A stretch of 64,000 nucleotides of DNA from Trogon surrucura. Taxonomy: Eukaryota > Chordata > Aves > Trogoniformes > Trogonidae. The translations under genes were made by a program, and so were the position numbers. The stretch spans positions 122,437,280 through 122,501,279 of the forward strand of contig CM036618.1 of the NCBI GenBank assembly GCA_020746105.1, written 5' to 3'. Positions 1 to 51,500 of the stretch are shown here, in pieces. The notes under the pieces were generated by a model. The model was not told the DNA's origin. It saw only the letters and a list, made by a program, of their open reading frames with translations, and did no database searches. The number at the start of each line of letters is the position of its first letter. The stretch's first letter is position 1.

Positions 1-2653
1 AGCAAAAATGCAGCCTTGGCATCAGGGTTTAGACTAAAATAAACTCCTGAGAAAGTAAAGGCCCTGCTGGACTGAATTTCACATTTGCTTCTAGCTGCAG
101 TGGTATTAAAACAAGACAGCACAATGTATCAAAGAGCAATTCAAAACCAAAAGAGTAATATCTTGTTGGATGAGGCTGCTGTATATTTTAAAAAAGGCAG
201 TATGTAGCATGTCATCTAATGTGCGTTTATTTAACTGATGTTGTTTGGGGCTCTGCATGCAAGTCCAGTGGGAAACCCTGCGAGTACTGGCATTGATCAG
301 ATGAAGAAGTACATGTCTAGAGCTGATGGTTTAAAATGTGACTCCAATAAGTCTCATAGATTCAGATCCCAGAGGGTGAATGGAATCAATCCAGTGCCAT
401 TGATCTGCAGCCGGCTGCGATTTGTGGAGGCCTGCAGATGAGCCGTGAATATGAGCTCCTATCTGACCTGCCCCTGTCTGAGCCTTGAAAATAAATAATA
501 TTTGAGCAGAGATCAGCCGTGATGGCTTCGGGTTAGGCTGGAAACATTTCTGCAAGTGCCACAAGGTACCAGACATGCCACCAATGAGAAAAATGAAAAG
601 ATCGTGGTGCTGAAAGTGGGAAAAAAGGACAAATATCAAGGTGATTGTAAGAGGTTTCAGGAGAGGAAGGGGAAGATACCTGAGTTAACAGCTGGAGAGA
701 GACTGTCAAACGGGCAACAGATTTAGAGTGGCTTAAGGGAAGAGGAGAAAGCTGGAGGGAGGTGTGGAAGATGAGTCCAGTAAGCAAGGCCAAGAGGAGC
801 AAATCTGCTCTGTCTAAAGAAAATACTCACAAGGGAGATATAATCACCTGCAGATACAGAGGGTGGATTTATAAAGCAGCCAGCAATCAATTTTCAAATA
901 ATGGACCTGATCTTTAAATAAACTAGTAAAAGGGAATGAGGGTGGAATAGATAGCTCATTTATAATCCCATCTCTTTTTTTGCAGCAATGTGACTGTAAT
1001 TTCTTCCCTAAGCTTCTCCTCTCCACCTCCTGAATCATTAAGTCAGGGCAGCACCTTAACAGCTGATTGTCTTCTGTGATACATTAGATTTTATAAGCTG
1101 CCAGCCTCCTCGCCCAGCTGCTGTTTCAGATAGATACTCAAGGGTTTACCAAGCCCTGCTTGAAATGTCTATGAAATCAAGGTGAAAGACTATTTTGGGA
1201 CAAAAGAAAGGCAGAGGACTATTCCGAGACAGGACAGTATTTCACTGAAAAGCACCGGGACCTTTGCCTGTTTCCCTGGGACCAGGAATTTATCCTGGCC
1301 TTACGCAGCAGGTTTCTGGAGTCCTTCAGAAAACCAATTCTGAACTTGCTTCAATGTAACTGTTGGGCTCCACTTGGTTGTAAGGTGGGACTCAGCAAAC
1401 CCAAGGGTTAGTCCAGTTTGTGAGTGTATTGGCTATTTTGTGCACGAACAGTGGGCAAATACCTGCATCCCTTTCAGTTTGTGGTTCCTACCTCCTTCCA
1501 CTTTGCCTCTGAAGCCTCTCTTGCCCCAGCTATCTGCCCATGCTCCATGTGCCCTGCAGACCCTCCTGGTGCCTTCCCCAGGCTCCTCAGGAGGGCCAAA
1601 GCTGACAGGAGGAAGGCAAACCAACCCACTTTTGTCAGGAAATAACAACTGACATAGCTAATCAAAAAACTTGCTTTGTGCAGAGCGAGTGCTGTAACAA
1701 TTAGTTTTACCGGACTGCCAGGTCAACCCAGGTGTCTCCAGCAGTGTTTGAGCTGGGAAGGTCGCGTTTCCTCCAAGAGCCTCCAGGTCTTTGCCTGCAC
1801 AGCATTGGAGGGACTCCTCTCTTCTCCACAAAGACCAAAGGAGCTGGTCCTTCCTCCTGGACCTTAAAAGGATTAGAGGCTGCCACTGCAGTGAATCCCA
1901 CCTGAGAGCTGCACCCACCTGGGCATAAACCCAGGTGCTTTGGGCACATGGTTCTCTTGCAGGAAATTGTTTCTCTCCCAAAGGAGAAGTCAAGCCATGC
2001 AAATGTGGTATCTGCAGCTGATTCCCAATACTGGTTTCGAGCAGGACCTTTATGAATGCCAGTGAAAGCTCCTAGACCAGGTTGGAGTTAGTTCTGAGCT
2101 ATTTGCTTTGCTGAAATGGTGTAGGAGTAAATCCCCCGTTCACTGCTGCTGGGTGCGATTGAGAGATGAACAGAGCGGGGCCAGGCTGCCAGCTGGGCTG
2201 GGTTGTCTTTCCTCCAAGCTCTGGTGTATAGATTTAAGATGCAAAGCTGTGTGTTCCTTTGCTCTTGCATGTGTTGGGGCACGGCTCGCCTCTTACCCCG
2301 TGCGCTGTCCTCTGAGCAAAACCGCGCACCGCTGCAGCTGTGAGAGCTCAGGGCTATGAGCTGTCATGGGATGCATCTTGCAGCATGAGCAGATCAGTGG
2401 AGAGAAGAGCAGAAAGTGGGACCTGGAGCTTTCTTTCCTGGAAATAAGTATTTAATATGTTTCATAAGATATTATGAACATATATAGATTAGAGGCTGGG
2501 TTAATTTCTTAAAATCTCAGATCCTGGGAGAGGAGGCTTTACTTGCATAGATCTCAAAGATGGCATATGTGGAGTAAGATTCATGGAGGTATTAAGCTAA
2601 TAACATCTGTTAAATGATCCATACAGCAGAGACAATGCCTACAGGTTGCAACA
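1..2653 (+). other. PAK5 upstream intron or 5' flank, no gene seen
   Basis: No exon, repeat or RNA gene could be supported here. Open frames on both strands are short and read as low-complexity or stop-limited translations. The acceptor at 2714-2715 suggests this is intron between a 5' non-coding exon and coding exon 1. It is not CpG-rich, so it does not look like a promoter. Confidence 0.6.
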
Positions 2654-2715
2654 AAGCATAAAAGTTTACTTTTCTTTTCCTTCTCTTTCCTATTTCCCCG
2701 CCATGGCTTCTCCAG
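2654..2715 (+). promoter_or_regulatory. Splice acceptor (pyrimidine tract plus AG) before PAK5 coding exon 1
   Basis: A run of T and C interrupted by few purines leads to the AG at 2714-2715, 11 nt before the PAK5 start codon. This is the usual look of a 3' splice site and implies one or more upstream non-coding exons that I cannot locate in positions 1-2650. Confidence 0.65.
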
Positions 2716-2726
2716 ATTTTTCCACC

Positions 2727-40471
<37,745 letters not shown>

Positions 40472-42420
40472 AGCTGGGAGTCTTCAGGAGGAGGTCGCTG
40501 CAGAGTCTGGGTAACAAAATCCTGACGGTCGTGGGGGAACCGTGGGCAGGGACGAGCAAAACCTTGCTGAAGGAAACCAGCCTCGTGTGCAAATAACGTG
40601 GTGTATAAAACCCCAGGGAGCTGCTCTTTGGGGCTGCGAGGGACCAGGGAGCGATGGTGGCCACCAGTGGGGTGGCCACGCTCCGCTGTTGGCCATCGCT
40701 CCCCAGCGCTGTTGTCTTCTCGGCTGTCCAGGCAGAAGGCGCCAAACGCAACCAAGGTTGGAAAGATAATTAGCAGAAGATAGCACAACCAGAGTGAAAC
40801 ACCAGAATTTTATTGCAAACTACGGCACTTCTATTTCAGAAGAACACTTTTCTGACAAAAAAAAAAGCACTTTTTATCTCAGTCATAGCAGCGCAATGTA
40901 TTTTGCAACGACTTTGTAATTTTCTGTACAGTACGTTTTGATAATTTGCAGTTCTTTGTCATGTATCTGTTGTGTTAGTTGAAGTACTAAGCGTAACTTA
41001 GCAAGAATTTGAGAAGATAAAATTTCCTACTTTTTTAAAACGTTTTTGAAAGCAAAAACAACAAAGAAACCCAACAAAAAACAAAAACCACATACCACCT
41101 TTAAGAAGTTAAAAGGTTTTTGCAGATTTTCCATCAGGGTGAGGAGGGCACTCCTCCCGCCGTCCCAGCAGCCTGAAGAGCCAACGCTCGCGGGAGCAGC
41201 GGCAGCCCGGCGCTGGGTGCTCGCCCTCTCGTGCTGCCAGTGCCGCCACGGCCATCGGAGCTGCTGCTGCTCAGCGTGGGTGGGCGTCAGGGTCTCCCTC
41301 CCCAGCTCTCCGGTGGTGGGAGCTGACACAGCCTCTGCACCTTCGCTCAAGGGTCACCTTCTCAAGGCAGGCCCTACCTTTTATGCCACTACAAGGTCAG
41401 TTTTATCTCACCAAAATCAAATAAAACCACCATTTCTGTCATGCTCTGAAAGCGAAAAGGGACATCAGGAGTCCGTCTGTCTGTCCGCCCGCCCAAGGGG
41501 TGTCCTCCAGAGCCCAGGCACGCCCTTGCGATACCTTACGAGATGTTTGCCACATAGAAGTCGTGCTGCTGTCTAGACCTTTTTGAATGTTGATGCAACA
41601 GTTGACTACTACAGTACAATTTTGTGTTATTTGTTGGATGACTGCATGTTAACTGTAGGCCTAAATAGATTTGCCTTTAAAATTTTTAGAAGTGCTTCAT
41701 AATTATTTCAAGGATAAATGAATTTTATTTATTAATTATTAGTTCTTTTTAATTATGTATAATATGAAAACCATGTTTTTTTCAAGCTTGGGTTTGTTTT
41801 TTTTCTTCTTACTGACCTCATTTTACAATATTGTTAAGAAACACAAAGCCAATTTTGTGAAAACACAGGGTGTTTTTTTTTTTCTTATTATTATTGAATT
41901 TCATAATGAATAAATTAATTGTTATTTATTGTAGTTAATTATAACCAAACAGCTAAACCTGGCAGGAGCTGTTTCTTCCTCCGGGACAAAAAAAGTTGCC
42001 AATAGTAAAGAAGCTCCCTCAGTACTGCCCTTAAAGAATATTTGAAGGGAGAGAAATAATTTAAAAAACAAAACAAAACAAAAAAGGGGAGATAAATATG
42101 AACGTGAACATTTATTCAGTGTTCTCACATCTCTGTGTCTTACTCCCCGCTGCTTTCTCTTCTCCGATTCTGTTTGCACATTTTAAGAAGACACTGAAGA
42201 AAATATGTTTGGCTCCCGCCCCAACCACACTCCCAGGACCCCCGCAGAGCCCTGGCAGCGGCGCGGCACCCACCTGCGGCATCCCAGGGCCTTCCTGTGC
42301 TGTAGGCTTGACAACTCAGGAAAACAGGCTGCACCGGGGATGACACACAGGCCAAACTAATACCACCCAGAAACGTAAACTTTTGTAAGAATCTTTGAAT
42401 AAAATAAGGGGTTGGGGGCT
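40472..42420 (+). other. PAK5: PAK5 3'UTR (inferred)
   Basis: Follows the PAK5 stop. The first 350 nt are mixed, with a GC-rich patch at 41140-41290; then the sequence becomes AT-rich with ATTTATT-type elements (about 41725-41745). An AATAAA at 42398-42403 followed by a G/T-rich stretch is the best end. Other AATAAA hexamers at about 41420, 42607 and 42619 allow alternative ends. The extent is inferred, not shown by transcripts. Confidence 0.6.
42398..42403 (+). terminator. PAK5: Candidate PAK5 poly(A) signal
   Basis: AATAAA followed within 10-40 nt by GGGGTTGGGGGCTGG and then TTTTGTGGG, a G/T-rich downstream element typical of vertebrate cleavage sites. It lies 1.9 kb after the stop. Confidence 0.6.
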
Positions 42421-45400
42421 GGTTTTGTGGGTTTTTTCTTCAATATTCAGCACATTTTCAGCTGTTGAGAGACGTTTCTGCAATTTTGTTATTAGATACT
42501 TTGAAACAGTGTTCAAGAAGTTTACTGACAGTTTTGTCTATTTCAAGGGTTGGGGTTTTTTTTTGTGAACACCAGCTACTGGTGAGACAAATGCAAATGC
42601 AAGTTAAATAAATTAATTAATAAACACTTTAATTTTCAGTGTGGCTTCACCACCCCCACCCCCCCCGCCTTGTTTCTGTTTTCTAAATTTGACTTGGTTA
42701 CACAGTACTGGACCAAGCAAGTAACAAGGGGAAAAAAAAAAAAAAAAAAAGAGATTCCTTGTTTGTGAGAGGTATTTATATATATATATATATACACACA
42801 CGTACACATGCACACAGAGACATGCCCATGCATACACAGACCCGCACACACTGTGAGTTATAGTGCCGTCTCTAGCAATTTTAAAGTGTGAGTGGCCCTG
42901 GTCCCTTGGTCCCATCTCAGCTCTGGGGTGAGGAGTTGCTGGCAAACCCCAGCCTCAGTGAAGGTCACAGGACTTAAGTGCCAGTGCTGTGAGGGCTTGA
43001 TGTTAGGAAAGCCGCTGGCTCCAAAATGAAACCTGTGCCCAGCTGCCAGCCCTGGGAAGCTAACGGTCAGGAGTCAGCAGCTGTGAGAAAATAGGTTGTT
43101 TTCTACTTTTCGATTGCATTTATTAGTTTAAAGTAGTTGAAACGTGAAATGCTGCTGTCCAGCTATAATTTTCCAAATTACGACAGAACACTGGAACCAT
43201 TCTTCCCTGCACACCAGCAGACTCAGTCAGCTAATGAATCTACACTATCATTAGCTCTCCTAAGCATCTTCAAGTCTTCTTAATGAGGTTTTTTATATTA
43301 CAGTGTTTCAAAATGCATTAGCCAACAGTTAAGAAAAAAAAAAACACACCACACCAAAAGAGCCCTGGATAGCTGTTTCACCCACTGCACTTAAAATAAA
43401 GCCAAAGCCAAAAAAAAAAAAAAAAAAAAGGGCAAGGAATAACTGAATAACTATGGCCTGTTACCTTGGGCGGTACACTTGACTGAGCCACATTTGTTAC
43501 CTTTACAATTTGTGCCTTCGGTATTCTCTGTAAGATCTTCCCAGGTCTTGTCTCCTGCAACTCCCTCGACAGCTCTTGAGCCCTTACCCTGGTCCCTGAG
43601 ATGTCCATGATGCAGAAGACGCTTCCTCCATCACTACGACCTTGTAGCCTGTGCAGGCTTGCCCTTACAGGGCATCTCAGCAATTTAAAAAAAAAAAAAA
43701 AAACCACCACACAACAACCAACCACATCTATAGAGAGATACACAGCCCCCGAGTCTTTACTTTTAGGGGTTGGGTTTTTTTGTTTGGTTTTTTTTTTTTT
43801 AGATACCAGATGTTGGGAGCATCCATTCACCCAAAAGACATCTTCATCTGCTGCACGAGCTGAAGCTGAGCTCTGCGTATGGCCAGTTACTCCACTGCAT
43901 TTATTCCTGCCTGTCATGGGGGAACGATGGTTTTTTCTGAGGTCGCCAATTCTAGAAGTGTTCACAAATACACACAATTCTACTAGCAAATTCCGGGGCG
44001 TTATTTGCTGGCTGTGTAACTCCCCTCTTCAGCAATACATCAATAATTTATAAGTTCTAATCATAAGTACTTTATAAGTTATTAACAGGGGCTTAAGTAA
44101 GTGCTTAATTATTACAGGTCCTTGTAGAGCTCAGTAGGGTAATAAGTTTCTTATATTTATCCACCTGCTACCAGTGTGTTCATAAACATCTGTGAAGCAA
44201 ACTGTTCAAGTTTGCAACTAGTTCATAATAAAACATCAGTGAATGAAAGCTAAATATGAAATGAAATCACAATAAAAATGCTGCCCTCGTCAACACACTG
44301 CTGTAGTTTGATGGGCAGGAGGAAAGTTGGACAGGGTTTTGGTGGGTTTTTTTTTAATATCTCACAAGTAGGTTTTTAAAAACAGGCTAAGCAAGCTTAG
44401 AGCAATGGAAAAGTCAGATCAAATTCAATAATTGTAGCAAAAGGCTAAAAAGAATTAAAAGATTCAAAATGTCTTTCAAAATCTTGAACAACTTTGAAGA
44501 AGATACATCAGTTTGGGGCACAATACAAACTCATTGAACTGGAATTAGTGTTTCTATTTCCTTTTTTTTCCCAAAAAGGACAGGAAAAACACTCCAGTCC
44601 CACAAGAAATTATTTTCTATCTTAATTTAGGGGGAAAAAAAAACACCCAAGAAAGTAATTACTACATTTGTGCAGCTCTGTTCCCAATAGTTTACAGGCA
44701 TTTTCAACCTGAAGGCAATGCCGAGTGCTACCAAACGGCAACGTCTGTCATCTCCCATGAAAAACAGTGGAAGTTCTTACAGTGTCTTGGCACAGGGTCG
44801 CAAGAGAGGCATCGGCTTTTAGAGGGTTGTCCTCTCCTTCGCTGGCTGATGCCACCAGTTCAGTGCAGTGGCCAACACTCAAGCAGAGGGATCAGTGAAA
44901 GCCGGTTTGCTAAGAGCAACGGAGGCAACGTTTTCCTCGGGACTGCCCTTACAGGATCATTGCAGGCTGAATTAAAATTAGTTTGCAAAGTCAGCCATTA
45001 ATGAGCATTTTTTTCCATCTCAGATACACATGGATGTTTTAGAGCATCTCCCTGTTACACCAGGTGGGCCTTGCTTGCTTTCTGCAAATGGGAAAGCAGC
45101 AACGTAACCCACAAGCCGCTAAAACCCACCAGCAGCTTTTATCGGAACAAGACACAACAAGCTCCCAACTGCTCCAGACACCAGCCTGGAGATCCGTCTG
45201 CCAGCAGCTCCATGCACTAGCCACTGCCTCTCCCAAAAGCAACACCAAAGCAGCTAACACAAGCCCCAGGTTTTGTTGCCTTCAAACAGCTCCATGTAAT
45301 CCCTGAATTGTAGCTTCCAAGGGAGGCTACGAAAAATTAAAAGCAGCCCGTCAAATGCTGCAGGGGTGCAGAGCAGCGGGTTTCTGACTTGCTGCGGTTT

Positions 45401-47370
45401 GGAGAATTACCTGTCAACCCCTTTCCAGCAACAGACGATCCTTCCAAAATCCACTCTGCAAAAGAAGTATGATTTATGCAGGATATAAGAAACCATACTT
45501 GCAAACGGAATTGCCAGCCCTGGCATGTGCAAGGAGCCGTTACACAAAATAAAAGCAGGAGGCCAAGAAGAAGGAGCATAAAGGCTTTGTTCAATTGTGT
45601 GTTACTGTGTATTTTGTATACTTTCGGATATTTTGCATCTACCCTGCCACTGGCTCTGCACTGGCCTCAGTACAAGGCTGAATGCACCCTGGGGTCACGG
45701 ACAAGTCCATCCCTTCATTGGGTGAAAAATTTGGAAGAGGGGCATCAGAACTCAAAAACAAAAATGCTGCAATGTGCATTTTCTTACCTCTGCAAAGCTT
45801 CTACGAAAGACAAGTGAAAGGGCAGAATGTTTTTTCAGTCACCCATTTAAAGGTTTGATATCCAAGTGGATATGCAACTAACTCAAGTTTTGCAAGGGGA
45901 AAAAAAAACCCAAACCAAAACAATGTGGGATAGGTGCTGATGAAGGTGAGAGGAGGCAGAAAAAGCAGCCCACTCCAAAAGAAACAGACTGCGCAGGGGA
46001 AAAACAGGAACCTCTTCCTTGTTTCCAGGCACAAAGTTCTTCTCTTCTCCCATTTTTCACAGACAGCGTCCCAACTCTTTTATATCTCTGATTATACTCA
46101 GCTGAACCAGCAGAAATTGCTCCTAGTGACACGGAACACCGGACAGGTGGGGGCCTGGCCTCTCACTGACTGGAATGTCTCCAGTTTGGTGCAATTTCCA
46201 TCCCCATCCTGCTGCCACGTCCTGCCCCACGGCTGCTCGCCCACACAGCGGTGCCATCCCAGCGGCTCCTTCCTGCAGCCGTCTTGCCAAAACTGTTCAG
46301 AAGACAGATGACAAAGGAGGGGCTGCTTTGGCATCTGTGGTTCAGCTGTTTGCTTCCTCTTTTTATTTTTCCCCCACAGGGGTTGGGGGGATGTCTTAAT
46401 AGAGAAGCAGATGTTCCAGGCTGACGGGAGCTGGCTGGGAGAGCCTTTCTGGCTGGAGGGCAGACAAAGGCAAGGCAGGACAAAGCTGGTAACTATGGCC
46501 CCTCTCTATTAAAGATGAACCTTTAACGCATTTACTCACCCTCCTGCTACCTACAGCTTTTTTCTGACTGCCTCTAAAATAACTGTTTTAATAATAATCA
46601 GCAAGTGCCACTTGGTCAGCGTAAAGCATGCTCAGAGCACTTTCACTGGAGTTTTTTAAGAAAAGGGCAAAACCACAAGCATCATGAGCACTATAATTTT
46701 TTGTTTTCTCATTTGGATGCAAGAAGCAAAAGCTGAACATAACATAGAAGCAAGTCCAGGAATAAGACAGGACAAAAAGGAAGGCTCTTGCTGCAGCCAC
46801 CTTCATGGAAAAAAAAAAAAACCAACCTAAATTTTGGAGGAGGCTGCAGCATTAAAAAGCAGTTAAGTTTCTCCTCTTGCACTTCTCACCATAGAAATAA
46901 CAATTTTCATTTGTTTATTACCCTGTTTTAAGCTGAAAGAGAACCATCTGCCTGAGTCCCCGCTGGGATCAAATCAGTTCAAAAACAAGAAGATGTTTTC
47001 CATACCCTAAACTAACGCAAGGTCTGGACTAACTCTTGCTGTGGCAATGCCAGAGCCAAGGGAAGCCAAAGATTTTGGGGTGGGACCTGGATTAGACCAG
47101 AGTGAAACCCACCATTGCTACAGAACGCATAAGAAAGAAACTGCCTAGAGATTAGAAAAGTATTAAAAATAACCAACAAATCATGGAATACTGACCCACC
47201 ACCATGTCTTCACCAAACCACCTACACCAAAAATACTGCTAGAATAAATCCTACATTTAACATCCACTCAGACAACGTATTTTTGCACTGATTCCATTAG
47301 ATACCATGGAGTTCATAAAAGCCATTATATCACTTCAAAATAAGAAGGCAAATCAAGTATTATATATGTA
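42421..47370. other. Convergent intergenic region between PAK5 and LAMP5
   Basis: About 5 kb with no supported coding gene. It holds a TA/CA microsatellite at 42776-42848, long A-runs at 42731-42750, 43411-43429 and 43687-43702, a T-run near 43789-43800, and otherwise AT-rich unique sequence. Part of it could be extended 3'UTR of either convergent gene. The longest open frame (minus strand, 43378-43989) translates homopolymers and is not convincing. Confidence 0.75.
42776..42848 (+). repeat. TA then CA microsatellite
   Basis: A (TA)n block runs directly into a CACACA/CACATG-rich block, 26 nt after a 20-nt A-run. Confidence 0.9.
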
Positions 47371-48347
47371 CATGTTTTAATTAATTTTAAAAACCATCTA
47401 CATTTAAAGATAGATTTCAAGGGTTCCCTTATAATTTTTTTCTGTTACATTAGATTATACCTGAATAATCTGCATAGTAACTTTAACATTTCTGTCTTTT
47501 TTTTTTTTGTTTCACTGTGAAAATATCAGTTGCAGGTAGCAATGTAACATCTCAACAACAATCACAATACGTGCAGGATGTCCAGCCAAAAGCATTTCTC
47601 AGTTGACTTGCAGTAGCATGGCACTTTATAACTTGTGCATCAATACTATTTTTTTTTTTTTAAGTTTAGTTCAGATGTGGCTCAAGAAGCAAAAACAAAC
47701 TTTCTTCATTCAGTCTCAAGCATGGGGTCGGTACCTCAGCTGGCTGCAATCTGTTCTACTGGAGTTACTCCAGTTTATACCAGCTTGAGGTCCTGGCCTT
47801 TTTTTATTATTATTTTTACTGTTATTTTCAAAACACACCTGTATTGCCTTCATGCTTTCCTTAACATGAGTGCAAACTTCAGGAAGTTCCTTCATTAGAG
47901 GACCTTAATGAAGTCTGTGCAATGGCTCTGTCCCCCAGCCCCACTCCCTGCACGGACATGAACAGCAAGGGCTGAAGCCACCAAGAGCAGTGCAATGGAG
48001 AGGAAGAGTCTCTTCAGAGGGAAAGAAAGAAGAAAAAAAAAAAGCCAATTTTGCCCCCATTGTCAAACTTTAACACGTGTAGCATTTCTGTTTCCAGATG
48101 ATGAAGCCAGCTGCTGAAGAAGGTATTCATACCACCTACTGCCACAGACTCCTAAAATCAGGTGCTCTGAGTCTTCTTACAGAGACAGCTCTGTCTCTGC
48201 ACTGACTACAGTAAAGCCATGAAATACCCCCGATTAGGTGTTGTGAATACCGTCTCTCATCCCCCACCATAAGCTTTCCTCACCCTAAGAAAAAAGTGCT
48301 TTTGCTTTTTCTACCTGATAAATATCCGAGCCGCTTGATCCTGTCCC
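47371..48347 (-). other. LAMP5: LAMP5 3'UTR (inferred)
   Basis: Sequence immediately after the LAMP5 stop on the minus strand: AT-rich, unique, without exon-like frames. An ATTAAA (47376-47381, minus) followed by T/G-containing sequence is one possible end. AATAAA matches on the minus strand at 47803-47808 and 46914-46919 are alternatives. The true end cannot be decided from sequence alone. Confidence 0.45.
47376..47381 (-). terminator. LAMP5: Candidate LAMP5 poly(A) signal (ATTAAA)
   Basis: ATTAAA on the minus strand, about 970 nt past the stop codon, with T-rich sequence downstream. It is weaker than AATAAA and other hexamers compete with it, so this is a tentative choice. Confidence 0.3.
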
Positions 48348-48526
48348 CTATCCCATGTGTTTGTACTGAGATCTGTCCCGAGGAATTTGCACTTGGTTGG
48401 CTGTCAGCTTGTGGTGGATATGGTAAACACAGAGAGTTATCACGATAACCAACCCCAGAATCAGGCCCAAAATCAGAGGCAGGGTTTCTTCTAACTGCTC
48501 CCTCTGGTCCACTGGGCACTTGTGTT
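48348..48526 (-). CDS. LAMP5: LAMP5 coding exon 6: membrane helix and tail
   Basis: Completes Glu214 and encodes [17 protein letters not shown], the membrane helix (core [15 protein letters not shown]), a His-rich juxtamembrane turn, and a tail ending in RSQYKHMG, stop at 48348-48350. YKHM is a tyrosine-based sorting signal needed for endocytosis in this family. The acceptor on the minus strand is preceded by a nearly pure T/C tract (48527-48575). Confidence 0.97.
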
Positions 48527-51500
48527 CTGCAGGGAAATAAAAAAGAAAAAAAAAAAAAGGGAGAGAAAGAGAGAAATGAATGAGCCACTGCAGAACTGAA
48601 CTCCTGCTGTAATAGCAGACCAACCTTCCTGGAGTCACGGCTCCACACCGGGGGTCCCTGTGCAGCGCAAATAGCCGCGGCAGCGAGGAGAGACAGCAAC
48701 CATCATCGGAGTCCTGGGGAGAAAATCAATTGCTTTGGAGGAAAGGGAAATTTCAGTCAACGCAGGGTTTGGACGGAGAAGTAACATCGATTGAACCTCC
48801 TGATATAATGGGAAAAACCGTTTGCGTGCCCCTAAGCTCCTCTTTAGATCTCTTTGCCGCACCAGTACAGCAATGGCCTTGTTGGGAGCAGGACAACGAA
48901 AGGACAAGTTTTCTGTACCACAAGACCTCAAGTCTTTTCATCTTGCACCAGACTTACCCTGCTCATTGTTAAAAGACTTTTCCCTTCGATCTCCAAGCCA
49001 GCAGAAACCTAACAGCATCTCTCTCCATGGGTCCACCAGCACTGGCAGAGCACAGGTGTGCTGGTGGTCTAACAGCCACCTGGAACCCCAGAGTTTTGTC
49101 AAATATGGCAAAGGATGGGCAGAAGTAACATGATCCTCCTCAGTGTTTTGCTCTCTGGCCTGGTCTCTGTCATAGTCTAATAAACCAATAAAAAATAATC
49201 ACAGCTACAATGGGAGAACACTTCTCTATTTAGCTTGCCAAAGCTACCAGTGTCCGGAAATACATTACACCAGTAATCCCAGTTCAGCTCCCTTACACTT
49301 CCAGAGTCTACTGCAGGCCTGAATGACAGGATCATGGATCATGACAGGATCATGGGAATGCTGCTTTTCCGTGCTGATGGACAGGCAGAGCTGATGCTGC
49401 TGAGATGGGGCTGCCAGATCAAAAAGAAGAAAAATGCCAACTCCGGGGGAAAAAAAAAAAAAAAAAAAGAAAAAAAAAGGTTATGGAGCATAGGAGGGAC
49501 AGTGCTCTGGCTCCTGGATCATCATCTTCGCAGTACTAGAATGTGTTGAAAACAATGCAGTTAAAAAAACCAAAAAGTATATATGAGAGGCTGCATGTTA
49601 GATGAGCAGATACAAAGGGCAACATTAAGTCCCTCCCATCGCTAAAGACCATCCAGATGGTTCCCCGGGCAGCTGACTGCAAGATGCAGAGATCAGTGAT
49701 AACTACAAACATCAAATGCTCTGCAAATCTAACGGCATGTGGCAAAGAGCAGGAAAAACCCAGAGACCCCCGCCCAGGCCCAGGCAGGAAGTGACAGCAG
49801 GGACGTATCTCCAGTGGTGACGGCACCTCCAGGAGCTCTGTCCCCCTGCCGGTTCGGTGCCATCCTCCCAGCACCAGGCTCACAGCAACGCCATCAGGAA
49901 ACATTTCGAGCTGTAAATGAAGTGAAACAAAAAAAAAAAAAAGCAAAAGTGAAATGTAGTCTAACAAAAAAAAAAAAAACACACCCTAACCAAAAAAAGT
50001 CCTTTTCAGTTCTCGTTGCTCACTGTTTCACCACAAGAGTGATTAATCACCAGGACTATGTTACAGGCGATTCAGCAACTGCTGCAATGCAGAGGTTTGG
50101 TTTGTTTGTAGTAAGGAGAAAGTGTGGGGAAAAAATAACCCACAAACCGATTACCGTTTAGCTCTCAAAACTGGGTTTCTAGAGCTTTATGAAAGTCTTC
50201 CTCGGTTAGGATGCTAAGGCCTGGCCAGACTCGCAGCAGTGCCAAGGGAGACACAGGGTGGCAGGCTGGCATCCCCAGACCTGACTGCGCGAAAAGCCAT
50301 GTAGAGGGTAATGCAGCGGGGCCAGGGGTGCTCCGAACTGCTCCCCCCCCGACCCCCCCACTCACATGCCCATACAAAGCAGGAAGGATTTGTGCTAGAG
50401 GAGCTCTGTGAACCTACCATGCGGCTGCAAGAGCCTGAAGGGCCGGGCTGTGCTGAGGTGCCCATGAGCAGCGGTTAAGTCCAGCTGCTGCAACCTCCTC
50501 CTGCCGACACTCATTTTAGTTTTGAAAGCTATTTAGCTTAAACCCCGCAGAAAATTGAAACGAGCCTCCTGTAAACCCAACCAAGGGTATTCAGCCATGC
50601 TCAAACACAGCAGATTTGCCCATGTAGCCTTCCTTAAACAAGAACGATGCTGTGTTTGAAAGGGGTGAGTGTGGGGGTCTGTAGCCAGTGAAGAAGGCAA
50701 AGCTAAAAGCACCAGTGCTGTGATGCAGAGGACTAACCCAAGCCAAACTCACCTGCTGGCAATATTTGAATTCTCAGCTCTTGCCAAAGCAAACCAGCTG
50801 CAGAGAAAAAAACCTGCCGGAGGACACAGCCAAAACTTGGGCGTCGACAGAAAGCCACGGCTGCGTCTGAGTCACAACTCAAAAAGGTGTCAATTCTTGC
50901 AAGCAGCCAAGGAAGATAGTTCTTTATCCTGACACTTTTTAAAGAGGATTAAAGGAAAAATAGCCCACCGGAAAAAAAAAAAAAACCCTCAAGGAAAAGC
51001 TGTCTCCAGCAGCACATCCACAAACCCTGCAGCTCCCTGGGCAGAACGTGCTTTGCTCCAGCAGTGAAGGCAGCTTTGCAGAGCAGCCACCTCCTGCCCT
51101 ACCAAAAACCTTCTCCTCAGCAGACACATCCATTTTCTCTTTTTGGAGCAGATTGCCAAACTCTGGGCTCTTTGAAGAGCCCAGGGGAATGGAAACTGGG
51201 CTGTGGGAGACCCAGCAGAGAGGCACAGGCAAGTGCTAAGCACAAGCACATCTGCAGTGGAACTAAGGCTCTGCAGATGCTGACTGCTAGGAGGGGGAAT
51301 TTTGTATTTTAACACTCATATAACGTTGAAATGCATCGTTTTACATAAAAATTAAAAAAAAATTCACATTTATAACAATGAACTTTGACTTTCATACAGC
51401 ATTTTTCACCCCAAGAGTTCAAAGTATTACACAGGAACTGAGGTCCACAGCACCGTGGGGAGGTAGGTAACAGGTATCATTCCTGATCTATCAGCAAAGA

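Noticed and set aside
43378-43989. 203-residue minus-strand frame in the convergent intergenic region
   Set aside because: It translates several homopolymer runs into Phe and Lys stretches and has no recognisable domain or splice context.
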